Assembly: GCF_001612725.1 (NCBI RefSeq) | Contig: NZ_BDAZ01000063.1 | Location: 33,204 to 97,203, forward strand | Length of the DNA: 64,000 bases | DNA from: Nocardia anaemiae NBRC 100462 | GTDB lineage: Bacteria; Actinomycetota; Actinomycetes; Mycobacteriales; Mycobacteriaceae | Direction: 5' to 3' | Translations under genes and position numbers: made by a program | In this document: positions 7,837 to 15,949 of the stretch, piece after piece | Layout of the letters: every line of letters begins with the position of its first letter | How positions within the stretch are numbered: position 1 is the stretch's first letter | The notes under the pieces: model-generated | What the model was told of the DNA's origin: nothing | Seen by the model: only the letters and a program-made list of their open reading frames with translations | Database searches by the model: none

Positions 7837-9237
7837 TCACCCGACTCGGTTCAGACTCGGGGGTCGCCAGCGCCCATCGAGCGCGCGTTCCTCGGGCACG
7901 TACAGGCGAAGCGCAAGCCGGAAGGTGCCGGTTTCCGGGATGGGCAGCCAATTGCCGTCTGGCACATCACTTCCCGGGTCAGCGGCCTGGATGGCGAGTT
8001 CCACCGAGCCGTCCGGCAGCGGTACGACCGGACGCTGATGACCGACCGAGTAGATGCCCGCCGGGTTCGGCACCAGATAGCGTTCGGCGGTATACGCGGT
8101 CAGCGACCAGAACGCCCGCGCGGGCGGAGTCTCGCCCGGGGGAAAATGCAGCCGGTAGTTGCGCGGCGCACCCTGCTCCCCCGCATTCGCGCTGATCTCC
8201 GGATAGACGGCGTCTTTGGGAAGATTCGCGCCGAGCGCGGTCCACGCGGTCGAGGCACGCAATGAGTAGTCGGTGCCATAGGCGCCGAGATTCGTCGCGA
8301 AACCCCAGCCGTTCTCACGTCTGGCCTTCGGATTGGCGTAGTCCGGTATGCGCATCTGACCCGCCGCCACCGCCGCGTCGAGATCGGCGACCGGCGTACC
8401 GTCGATCGTGCCGCCCGGCCGGATGCCGATCTTCGAAAACCGCTGCAGCGCTGGGGCATCGTCGGGGGCAGGCGGGTTGGTGAGCATGAGGGCGCACAGC
8501 CGCTCGAAGAAGGTGCGCCCATCCATCCGGGCCACCTGCTGCGGAGGCGAGATCGGCGTGGACATATCGGGATCGATCACCGGGGTCGGTCGCTCACCGC
8601 GTAGCCAGGCGCTCAGCGGTGCGAGCCGCACCTGCTGCTGCACACTCTGGGCGGCGGCGAGATCGGTCTGATTGCGCAGTTCGATGCGACCGATCAGCCA
8701 TGCGGTGTCGGTGGGCATCGCGAGTCTGGTCAGGTTATCCGGCAGCGCGCCAGACCAATTGGGGCCCGTGATCACGTACCCGTACGGCGGGTCCTGACCG
8801 GGGGGCAACTGCGGTGCGACACTGCTCGGACTGTGCGTGGTGTTGGTCCAGGCGTCCAGGATCTGCATGATCCAGTACCGGTCACCGTCCATTGCCGGAA
8901 CCTGCAGCACCACCGGTTCGGCACCGAGGTCGAGCCAGGCTGTGGCATAAAGGGTGTCGATATTCGGCATGACAACGGCGGTCATCCTCGGATTTACCGC
9001 ACCGATGGCCGCCATCCGATTGGCGGGTACGGCGGTGGTATTCGTCCGCAGCGTGACATCCATCAACACCAGCGGAAATCCATAGATATAGGCGTCGGTC
9101 GCGACCGAACGCGGATCACTCGGGGGCACGCTGCCGGAACTCTCCGCGCTACCGGAATCCGTCGATTTGCCGCACGCGACCAGGCCCGCGCCCGTAACGG
9201 CACCGGCCAGCAGCACTGATCGCCGCGACATACTCAT
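7837..9237 (-). CDS. DUF1254/DUF1214 domain lipoprotein, probable Tat substrate
   Basis: A 466-residue exported protein. The N-terminus MSMSRRSVLLAGAVTGAGLVAC combines a twin-arginine motif with a lipobox (Cys22), so it is predicted to be exported folded and lipid-anchored. The DUF1254 domain (about 50-190) includes YIYGFPLVLMDVT and PNIDTLYATAWLDL. The DUF1214 domain (about 330-450) includes FPPGETPPARAFWSLTAYT and the NPAGIYSVG stretch. Proteins with this pair are widespread and of unknown biochemical function. It is followed on the same strand, after 64 bases, by the beta-lactamase-like gene. Confidence 0.85.
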   Translation of the reverse strand: MSMSRRSVLLAGAVTGAGLVACGKSTDSGSAESSGSVPPSDPRSVATDAYIYGFPLVLMDVTLRTNTTAVPANRMAAIGAVNPRMTAVVMPNIDTLYATAWLDLGAEPVVLQVPAMDGDRYWIMQILDAWTNTTHSPSSVAPQLPPGQDPPYGYVITGPNWSGALPDNLTRLAMPTDTAWLIGRIELRNQTDLAAAQSVQQQVRLAPLSAWLRGERPTPVIDPDMSTPISPPQQVARMDGRTFFERLCALMLTNPPAPDDAPALQRFSKIGIRPGGTIDGTPVADLDAAVAAGQMRIPDYANPKARRENGWGFATNLGAYGTDYSLRASTAWTALGANLPKDAVYPEISANAGEQGAPRNYRLHFPPGETPPARAFWSLTAYTAERYLVPNPAGIYSVGHQRPVVPLPDGSVELAIQAADPGSDVPDGNWLPIPETGTFRLALRLYVPEERALDGRWRPPSLNRVG

Positions 9238-9351
9238 GCCTTCTCCCTACTTTCCCGATCAGGTCGGACAACTTCGAGAGAGATCAGCCGGAGTATAGCC
9301 ACATATTTGCCATAAACCGGGCAAGCGGCGATGCGGCCGGGTTTTCGCCGA

Positions 9352-9648
9352 TCAGCCGGTGCCGAGAATCGAATTCATAATCGTGCCCGCACTGGTGGCG
9401 ACGACACCGCCGATCATGGCTCCGGCCACCATCTTCGGCGACTGCATCGCGCCGCCGCTCCATTTCTCCCAGGCGAACCGGCCGCCCGCATAAATGATGC
9501 TGATTATCCCGGACAGCAGGGCAAACCAGGTCAGATAGCGCACCATCTGCAGCAGCTTGTCCGATAGCGGCGGAGCTTGCGGCGTCGGATTCTGGATCTG
9601 CGCCAACGTCGCATAGGCATCGCCGATCGACATCAGATAGATGTTCAT
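9352..9648 (-). CDS. Small two-helix membrane protein, paralogue of the 9805 gene
   Basis: A 98-residue protein with a polar N-terminus (NPTPQAPPLSDKLLQ) and two hydrophobic helices (about 37-56 and 74-94), separated by a conserved GRFAWEKWSGG loop and a KMVAGAMIGG segment. Size and topology resemble VirB2/TrbC-type pilin-like subunits and other small secretion-system membrane proteins, but no other type IV secretion gene is present, so this is an analogy only. It is nearly identical in its second half to the divergently transcribed gene starting at 9805. Confidence 0.65.
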   Translation of the reverse strand: MNIYLMSIGDAYATLAQIQNPTPQAPPLSDKLLQMVRYLTWFALLSGIISIIYAGGRFAWEKWSGGAMQSPKMVAGAMIGGVVATSAGTIMNSILGTG

Positions 9649-9804
9649 CGTCTACTCCTCGACTATCACGCCCTCTCCATGATCCGCACAACGAGTGGTC
9701 TCGCAAGGTCGCGGAGATCGTGACTGCATGGTCGCCGAGAAACCGATACCATCTCGGAGAGCGAGTTAACCCCCTTGTCCCGCATCCAGAATGAGCAACA
9801 CGAG

Positions 9805-10080
9805 ATGATCCTGGCCACCGTTTACGACACTTGGGCGCAGATCGGTAATCCCACCCCTGAAGCCCCTCCGGTGTCGGACAAGATTCTTCAACTGGTCCGC
9901 TACTTCACCTGGTTCGTGCTGCTCGCGGGCATAGTCGCGATCATCTACGCGGGTGGCCGCTTCGCCTGGGAGAAGTGGACCGGCGGCGGTCTGGAATCGC
10001 CGAAGATGGTGGCGGGAGCCATGATCGGCGGCGTGGTGGCCACCAGTGCGGGCACCATCATGAACGCCGTCATCGGCTGA
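9805..10080 (+). CDS. Small two-helix membrane protein, divergent paralogue of the 9352 gene
   Basis: A 91-residue protein beginning MILATVYDTWAQIGNPTPEAPP. It shares GGRFAWEKW, SPKMVAGAMIGGVVATS and AGTIMN with its minus-strand neighbour. There are two membrane helices with a short charged loop between them. The ATG at 9805 is chosen because homology begins there; the frame is open upstream to a TTG at 9775. A five-codon open frame (ATG at 9791) ends on a TGA overlapping this ATG, which could couple translation. The function is unknown. Confidence 0.65.
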   Translation: MILATVYDTWAQIGNPTPEAPPVSDKILQLVRYFTWFVLLAGIVAIIYAGGRFAWEKWTGGGLESPKMVAGAMIGGVVATSAGTIMNAVIG

Positions 10081-10111
10081 ATCCGCGACTTCGACTGCGT
10101 ACCGGCACGAT

Positions 10112-11359
10112 TCAGCGCAGGATGCCCGCCTGCCCGGCCGCCCGTAGCCAGTCCGGGAATTCGCCGAGCAGTCGGGCATACAACTGCGCGTCGTCCACCT
10201 GGTCTATGTCGTCGAGGGCGAAGAAGCCCGCGTTATCCACGACCCGATCCGACATCTCGTCGAGGGTGCGCAGCAGACCGTAGTTGGCCCTGCCGAGCCC
10301 GACGAACTGCCAGAAGGCGGGCAGCCGGGACGCTTCGCGCATGAGTGCGGCGATTTCACGCTTCTTCGCGAAGCCGCCGTCGGTGAAGAACAGCACCAGG
10401 GTCGGCGCATCGCCGGGGCGCAGCGAGGCGATGATGTCGCGCATGATCGGCAGTTCGTCATTGCGGCCACCGATCCTGGCGTAGTCGATGCCCTGGTGAG
10501 TGCCGGTGAGGTGCAGGAAGGTCTGGGCCCACGCCTCGCCGTGCTCGACGGTGATATCGGGCAGTTTCGCGAAGGACAGCGCGTAGAGGTAGGCCTCCAG
10601 CGTGCCGTCCTCGTCGAGCTGGGTGGCCACCGGGATCATCCGCTGCACAACGCGATGCACGACCTGTTTGCTGTATTGCCTGCTCATGCTGAGGGTTTTG
10701 TCGATGACCAGGATGACGCGTGCGCGAATTCCGAAGGCGTTCTTGTTGATCAGCACCTTGGCTACTTCGCGTTTGCGCAGGTCGAGCTTGGCGCGCTTCT
10801 CGAAGGAAAGTTTGGCTTCGCCGGGTACGGTGCGGACCTCCGGCGTGGCGGTGGGCGCGGGCTCGTCGTCCACGCTGACCCCATGGTCGGTGACAAGCGC
10901 GGCGAATCCCCCCGCATAGCCCTGCCCGACCGCGCGGACCTTCCACTCGGAATTGCGCCGATACAGTTCCAGTGCGATAACGACGGATTCGCTGTCGAGT
11001 CCGTCGATCACGTACTCGTAGAGCGCATTCCCGGACGCGTCGGCGACGGTGGCAACCGGTGCCGCGAATTGTCCGAAGGTTGCCCCGGATTCGCCCAATG
11101 TGATCACCACCCGGATTTGGGCAATGTCGGCCGGGACATGAGCCGGGGCAACGGCCAGCGCCGCAGGCGTTCCCGACCGCAGCGCGACGCCGGGGGCCTG
11201 CGGCTGATTGAAGAAGACGAAATCGGCGTCGGTGCGAACGCGGCCCGCTTCGGTCACCAATAGTGCCGAAACATCGGCGGGGGCGATAGACCGCACCGAG
11301 ACAACGACATTCGATGCCGCGAGCGCACCATTTTGGCCCTTGACGAGTGAGATGCCCAC
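10112..11359 (-). CDS. TerD-VWA fusion protein (tellurium-resistance-type stress protein)
   Basis: A 415-residue protein. Residues 1-170 are a TerD domain (GISLVKGQN start, DFVFFNQP, ELYRRNSEWKVRAVGQGY, ALVTDHGV). Residues 210-400 are a von Willebrand A domain with a MIDAS variant DKTLS at 220-224, a TDGGF strand, and RMIPVATQLDEDG typical of TerY/TerF-like VWA domains. It is predicted to be a cytosolic metal-binding scaffold in a Ter stress module. It opens with GTG preceded by AAGGAG. It is the second TerD protein in this window, about 7 kb from the TerD-HNH protein, and it is convergent with the small membrane protein at 9805. Confidence 0.88.
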   Translation of the reverse strand: MGISLVKGQNGALAASNVVVSVRSIAPADVSALLVTEAGRVRTDADFVFFNQPQAPGVALRSGTPAALAVAPAHVPADIAQIRVVITLGESGATFGQFAAPVATVADASGNALYEYVIDGLDSESVVIALELYRRNSEWKVRAVGQGYAGGFAALVTDHGVSVDDEPAPTATPEVRTVPGEAKLSFEKRAKLDLRKREVAKVLINKNAFGIRARVILVIDKTLSMSRQYSKQVVHRVVQRMIPVATQLDEDGTLEAYLYALSFAKLPDITVEHGEAWAQTFLHLTGTHQGIDYARIGGRNDELPIMRDIIASLRPGDAPTLVLFFTDGGFAKKREIAALMREASRLPAFWQFVGLGRANYGLLRTLDEMSDRVVDNAGFFALDDIDQVDDAQLYARLLGEFPDWLRAAGQAGILR

Positions 11360-11405
11360 CGCGACTCCTTGCCGTACCCTGATCGAACCGTACAGAGTAC
11401 GCGTC

Positions 11406-12299
11406 TCACAGACCCCTGAGCAGTGTCAACACATCCAATGCCGTTTCGACGGAATCGCTGAGCAGTCGGATCTCCGCGGCGGTCGGGTCGTGCAGTCCGG
11501 GATCCTCCAGGGCCAGACCATTGCCGTAGATCACCACGTTGTATCCGAGATCAGCGGCCCGCAGCAGTGGACCGGTCGCCACGCCCGCGCCGAGCAGCAG
11601 ATCCAGACCCTCGCCGACGAAATAGAACCGCCACAGCGGACCGAGATCGCCGTTGTAGATCTCCTTGGTCCGATCGATGATCACCTGACCGGAGGCGGCG
11701 ATCGCGTCGACGATCTCGAAGTAGTCGGGCGCGTTCTCCGGCCTACTCGCAACCGTCGCGACGGAATACGCGAGATCCACGTTCAAATGCGCGTTGTAGC
11801 CCGCCATGGCGATGCGGGCGGGCGATACCTCGCACCGGCGAGCGAGCTCGAAATACCGCGCCCACTGCGGCTCGACCGGCGCGCCGGTGAAGGCCGCGTG
11901 CACATTGACCAGGAACCGCCGCAGCAATTCCAGGCTGATCGCATGCGCGTACTCCGGATCCTGGAACGCGCCGGGATCACGCTGCAATGGCATTACCGCC
12001 ACCTGCTCGACACCGTCGAGACCGAGCGGAAACAGCCCGCGCCGATCCCGGTGCGCGACCAGGATCTCGGTTATCTCATGATGGCGCGCGACCGCGGTCT
12101 CCAAGCGCTGCAACGCATCTCCGGTCAATGTGCTGGTATCGGAGAGTTGCGCGATGGTGTCGAGTTCATCCGCCGATAGCGGGGTGCCGCAGAACCCCGG
12201 ATCAACCGGCTGCGCGACGGCCATCGGCGTCAATCCGGCCGACATCGCGGCTATCGTGGTGATCAACCCGAGGACGGCCGTTCGCAAGGAAGCTCGCAC
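11406..12299 (-). CDS. Secreted DUF5995 family protein
   Basis: A 297-residue protein with a Sec signal peptide (MRASLRTAVLGLITTIAAMSAGLTPMAVA). The mature domain has the DUF5995 signatures YNAHLNVDLAYSVA and FELARRCEVSPARIAMAGYNAHLN, with conserved His/Asp in an all-helical fold. Members are common in Nocardia, Streptomyces and mycobacteria and have no assigned function. GTG start. The gene stands alone, 46 bases upstream of the TerD-VWA gene on the same strand. Confidence 0.8.
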   Translation of the reverse strand: MRASLRTAVLGLITTIAAMSAGLTPMAVAQPVDPGFCGTPLSADELDTIAQLSDTSTLTGDALQRLETAVARHHEITEILVAHRDRRGLFPLGLDGVEQVAVMPLQRDPGAFQDPEYAHAISLELLRRFLVNVHAAFTGAPVEPQWARYFELARRCEVSPARIAMAGYNAHLNVDLAYSVATVASRPENAPDYFEIVDAIAASGQVIIDRTKEIYNGDLGPLWRFYFVGEGLDLLLGAGVATGPLLRAADLGYNVVIYGNGLALEDPGLHDPTAAEIRLLSDSVETALDVLTLLRGL

Positions 12300-12487
12300 C
12301 GCCGAAGTCTAAGCGCGCTCGATGCGGCGCAGATCGGCGGCATCGACACAGGCGAAATGGAATTCGCGCGTACACTCATGGGTCGCCTGCTGCCGCTTGC
12401 CACCCAGCATCTTGGGCGCTGCCTGTTTCGAATTCCCCTCCATGCCGTTCATTTCGTATGACGGCGGTGCGCTATGAGACCCACAAT

Positions 12488-14011
12488 TCAATGGGCGACA
12501 CCCGGCGCGGGCTTCGAGCGCGACCAGCCGAAGGTCAAGGCTACGGCGCGCTTCCAGTTGTCGTATTCGTCTTCGCGGTGGGTGGGGTCCATTTGGGGGA
12601 TCCATTGTCCGGCGAGGCGCCAATTGCTCCGCAGGCCTTCGAGGTCGGGCCAGTATCCGACGGCAAGTCCGGCGGCGTAAGCGGCTCCGAGGGAGACGGT
12701 TTCGGCTACGAAGGGGCGCATGACGGGGACATCGAGGACGTCGGCGACTATCTGCATGAGCAGGTTGTCGGATGTCATGCCTCCGTCGACGCGCAAGGTG
12801 CGGGCGTGCAGGCCGGAGTCGGCGTTCATGGCGTCGACGACTTCGCGGGTCTGCCAGGCGGTCGCCTCGAGGACGGCGCGGGCGAGGTGGCCCTTGTTGA
12901 TGTAGGAGGTCAGGCCGATGACGAGCCCCCGTGCGTCACTGCGCCAATGCGGTGCGTAGAGACCGGAGAAGGCTGGCACGATATAGCAGCCGCCGTTGTC
13001 TTCGACTGTGCGAGCGAGGGTTTCGATTTCAGGCGCACTCGACACCAAGCCGATATTGTCGCGTACCCACTGCACCAGCGATCCGGCGACCGCGATCGGG
13101 CCCTCCAGCGCGTACACGGGTTCGGCCTCGATCTGATAGCCGATCGTGGTGAGCAGACCGTGTGAAGACTGCACCAGTTCACGCCCGGTGTTCATCATCA
13201 GAAAACCGCCGGTGCCGTACGTGCATTTGGTTTCCCCACGGGCGAAACAGGTTTGGCCGAATAGCGCGGCGTGCTGGTCGCCGAGTGCGGCGGCGATCCT
13301 GATGCCGGGCACAACACGGCTGGTCGTCCCGTAGGACGCGGTCGATGGCTGAATGCTCGGCAACATCGCGGCGGGAATTCCGAAGAAGTCGAGCAATTCC
13401 CGATCCCAAGCGAGGGTGGTGAGATTCATCAGCAGCGTACGGCTGGCATTGGTGACATCAGTGCGATGCACACCGCCGTCCGCACCGCCGGTCAGATTCC
13501 AGATCAGCCAGGTCTCCATGGTGCCGAACAGCACCTCGCCGCGCTCGGCCCGATCCCGCAGTCCCGGAATGCTGTCCAGCAGCCAACGCAGCCGCGGCGC
13601 GGCGAAATAACCCGCCAGTGGCAGGCCGCACAATTCACGGATTCGTTCCGCACCCGGCTTGCTGTCGAATTCGCGCACGATGTCATCGGTGCGCACGTCC
13701 TGCCAGACGATCGCCCGCCGGATCGGCACACCGGTCCGGCGATCCCATACCACCGTGGTCTCGCGTTGGTTGGCGATGCCGATGGCCACAACCTGTTCGG
13801 CCGCGATACCGGAATCCCGCAATGCCTGCGGGACGATCCGCTCGACATTGCGCCAGATCTCCATCGCATCCTGTTCGACCCAGCCCGGGCGCGGATAGTG
13901 CTGCTGATGTTCGCGCTGGGCGACACCGGCCAGGCGCGCACGCTGATCGAACAGGATGCACCTGGTCGAGGTGGTGCCCTGGTCGATCGCCAGCACATAG
14001 CGTTGCGACAT
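12488..14011 (-). CDS. glpK: Glycerol kinase, copy 2 (in the iclR arm)
   Basis: A 507-residue FGGY-family kinase that phosphorylates glycerol to sn-glycerol 3-phosphate. It has the ATP/phosphate motif AIDQGTTSTRCILFD at 8-22, NQRETTVVWDRRTG, GTMETWLIWNLTGG, KCTYGTGGFLMMNTG, and RVDGGMTSDNLLMQ with a C-terminal SLGAAYAAGLAVGYW. All expected catalytic segments are present. The length is normal. It lies 65 bases downstream of the IclR regulator on the same strand, so the two probably form an operon. It is clearly a divergent paralogue of the kinase at 15950 rather than a recent copy. Confidence 0.93.
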   Translation of the reverse strand: MSQRYVLAIDQGTTSTRCILFDQRARLAGVAQREHQQHYPRPGWVEQDAMEIWRNVERIVPQALRDSGIAAEQVVAIGIANQRETTVVWDRRTGVPIRRAIVWQDVRTDDIVREFDSKPGAERIRELCGLPLAGYFAAPRLRWLLDSIPGLRDRAERGEVLFGTMETWLIWNLTGGADGGVHRTDVTNASRTLLMNLTTLAWDRELLDFFGIPAAMLPSIQPSTASYGTTSRVVPGIRIAAALGDQHAALFGQTCFARGETKCTYGTGGFLMMNTGRELVQSSHGLLTTIGYQIEAEPVYALEGPIAVAGSLVQWVRDNIGLVSSAPEIETLARTVEDNGGCYIVPAFSGLYAPHWRSDARGLVIGLTSYINKGHLARAVLEATAWQTREVVDAMNADSGLHARTLRVDGGMTSDNLLMQIVADVLDVPVMRPFVAETVSLGAAYAAGLAVGYWPDLEGLRSNWRLAGQWIPQMDPTHREDEYDNWKRAVALTFGWSRSKPAPGVAH

Positions 14012-14076
14012 CGCCTGCCTTCTATCGGATGGAAATTCGGTTCGGTGAAGGGTGATTCGGGCCGAGTTCGGCGAAC

Positions 14077-14853
14077 TCAGTGCCCGGCAACGAGATCGCG
14101 GGATATCGCGTGCGCGGCGTCGCGCACCTGATCGACCAGTCTCGGCCGATGCCGCAGCTGCGGATCACAGAGCCGGTCGACCCGCCCGCTGATCCCGACC
14201 GCGCCGACCACCAGCCCGCCGTGCGTGCGGATCGGCGCCGCGATACCGGCCACGCCGGATCGGAACTCCTCGATCTCCCCCGACCAACCGGACTGCCGAA
14301 CCGCCGCGAGCGCCCGGGTGAGCGCCGCCCGGTCGACGATCGTGCGCCGGGTCAGCCGTGCCAACTCACCGGCACGGACCACGGCGGCCAACTCGGCGTC
14401 ATATGCGAGCAGCACCTTACCCAGCGCGGTCGCGTGCGACGGCAGCAGTTCCCCGACCTCGAGCGTCTGTTCGGTATTGTCCGGGCGGAAGACATGGTGC
14501 ACGATCGCCACGTCTCCTTCCGCCGCCGCTGCGATTCGCACCGACTCACCCGTGCGCGCGGCCAAGGCATCGGCCCAGTTGATCGCCCGCGAGCGTAGCT
14601 CGTTGTTATCGAGATAGCTGGTCCCGAGATGCAGAACGGCCGCACCGAGCTGGTATTTGCCGCTGGCCTGATCCTGTTCGACGAATCCGACGCTCTGCAG
14701 CGTGCGCAGGATACCGTGCGCGGTCGGCTTGGCCAGATTGAGCGCACCCGCGATCTCACCGACCCCGAGGCGGCCGGAACCCCGAGCGAGCAGCTGTAGG
14801 ACAGCCGCCGCTCGTTCGATCGATTGGATCGGGCCCGGCATACGCCGAAACAT
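14077..14853 (-). CDS. IclR family regulator of the glycerol locus (GylR-like)
   Basis: A 258-residue regulator. The N-terminal winged helix covers about 7-75 (IQSIERAAAVLQLLARG, LGVGEIAGALNLAKPTAHGILRTLQSVGF), and the IclR effector domain follows (LLPSHATALGKVLLAY, AIVHHVFRPDN, GIAAPIRTHGG). Streptomyces GylR, an IclR protein, controls the glycerol operon; this gene sits between glpK copy 2 and glpF-glpK-glpD, so the same role is inferred. The ATG at 14853 is preferred (ATG at 14841 is also possible). The frame extends to a TTG at 14877, but that codon lies inside the palindrome at 14870-14884, which looks like the gene's own operator. Confidence 0.9.
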   Translation of the reverse strand: MFRRMPGPIQSIERAAAVLQLLARGSGRLGVGEIAGALNLAKPTAHGILRTLQSVGFVEQDQASGKYQLGAAVLHLGTSYLDNNELRSRAINWADALAARTGESVRIAAAAEGDVAIVHHVFRPDNTEQTLEVGELLPSHATALGKVLLAYDAELAAVVRAGELARLTRRTIVDRAALTRALAAVRQSGWSGEIEEFRSGVAGIAAPIRTHGGLVVGAVGISGRVDRLCDPQLRHRPRLVDQVRDAAHAISRDLVAGH

Positions 14854-14869
14854 ATCCGGAACCTGCCAG

Positions 14870-14884
14870 TTCGACAATGTCGAA
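14870..14884. promoter_or_regulatory. Perfect palindrome TTCGACAATGTCGAA, probable IclR operator (site 1)
   Basis: Seven-base arms TTCGACA and TGTCGAA around a central A, placed immediately upstream of the IclR start. A near-identical site lies 126 bases away at 14996. The position suggests autoregulation. Confidence 0.6.
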
Positions 14885-14995
14885 TACGCAGGAACCCGCG
14901 AGCAACACTCGCGCTACGCGGTGTGACCTGCGTCATGGTGACCTCCATGGTCGCTGGACAGTAGTGGTGGCGCAGGGCGACGGCCACCACAGCCA

Positions 14996-15010
14996 TTCGG
15001 CATTGTCGAA
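14996..15010. promoter_or_regulatory. Palindrome TTCGGCATTGTCGAA, probable IclR operator (site 2)
   Basis: This matches site 1 at 13 of 15 positions; only one base breaks the palindrome (TTCGGCA with TGTCGAA). It lies about 90 bases upstream of glpF, and a further half-site TTCGGCA is at 15028-15034. The spacing from site 1 is 126 bases centre to centre, close to 12 helical turns, which would allow looping. Confidence 0.6.
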
Positions 15011-15098
15011 CGCGAGCTATGTCCGGTTCGGCAAACCCGTCGTAGCGTCTGCGCCAGTTGCCGCAACCGCGGCTGGTATTTCAGACGGAGGCTCAACG

Positions 15099-15914
15099 GT
15101 GAACTTCGGCTCGGTATTCGTAAGCGAGGCACTCGGCACAGGGACCCTGGTGCTGCTCGGTGTCGGCGTGGTCGCGAATGTGTTGCTGACCAAATCAAAG
15201 GGGTACGACGGCGGCTGGCTGCTGATCAATATGGGATGGGGTCTCGGCGTCATGGCCGGGGTGTATGTCGCCTACAAATCGGGCGCCCACCTCAATCCCG
15301 CGGTCACCATCGGCATTCTCTTCAGCGGCGCGGACGAGTACGCGCCCGGTATCGGTATCTCGGTCATCAGCACGATCGCCTATCTGGGCGGGCAGATGGC
15401 CGGCGCCTTCCTCGGCGCGAATCTGGCCTATCTGGCCTATAAACGGCACTTCGACGCCGAGACCGATGAGGACAAGAAGCTGGCGGTCTTCGCCACCGGG
15501 CCCGCCATCCGTGCCCTGCGGTGGAACCTCGCCACCGAGGTGATCGGCACATTCGTCCTCGTTCTGGTGATCATCGCGTTCGGCCACACCCCGACCGGAT
15601 TGGGGCCGGTCGCCGCGGCACTGCTGGTCGTCGGCATCGGCGCCTCGCTCGGTGGCCCGACCGGTTACGCCATCAATCCGGCCCGTGACCTCGGGCCACG
15701 CATTGCGCACGCGCTGCTGCCGATCGGCAAGCCCGCGCCGGTGCAGCCCGCACGAGTCCCGGTCGCGGCGGGTGCGGGATATGCCGAAGATCTGCCCGAA
15801 CGCCCCATCGAACCCCGTCGCAAGAACTCCGACTGGTCCTATGCCTGGGTTCCCGTACTCGGCCCGCTGGCTGGTGGTGTGCTCGCCGGAATCGCCTCGC
15901 AATTCCTGTTCTGA
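15099..15914 (+). CDS. glpF: Glycerol uptake facilitator (aquaglyceroporin, MIP family)
   Basis: A 271-residue integral membrane channel that lets glycerol diffuse into the cell. Both MIP hallmark loops are present: HLNPAVT at about 65-71 and GYAINPARDLGPR, where the Asp after NPAR marks a glycerol-conducting member. Six hydrophobic helices plus the two half-helices can be traced. A charged insertion of about 45 residues (VQPARVPVAAGAGYAEDLPERPI) lies before the last helix, and a KRHFDAETDEDKK loop sits in the middle. The GTG at 15099 follows GGAGG by 7 bases. It is the first gene of glpF-glpK-glpD. Confidence 0.93.
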   Translation: MNFGSVFVSEALGTGTLVLLGVGVVANVLLTKSKGYDGGWLLINMGWGLGVMAGVYVAYKSGAHLNPAVTIGILFSGADEYAPGIGISVISTIAYLGGQMAGAFLGANLAYLAYKRHFDAETDEDKKLAVFATGPAIRALRWNLATEVIGTFVLVLVIIAFGHTPTGLGPVAAALLVVGIGASLGGPTGYAINPARDLGPRIAHALLPIGKPAPVQPARVPVAAGAGYAEDLPERPIEPRRKNSDWSYAWVPVLGPLAGGVLAGIASQFLF

Positions 15915-15949
15915 ATCTTCTTCCCCCATGCGTTTTCGAAAGGATAGCG

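Noticed and set aside
9352..10080. A type IV secretion locus
   Set aside because: Only two small pilin-like proteins are present; no VirB4, VirB6, coupling protein or relaxase.
12309..12452. 47-codon minus-strand frame after the DUF5995 gene (MNGMEGNSKQAAPKM start)
   Set aside because: Intact frame but no ribosome site and no recognisable family; not strong enough to call.
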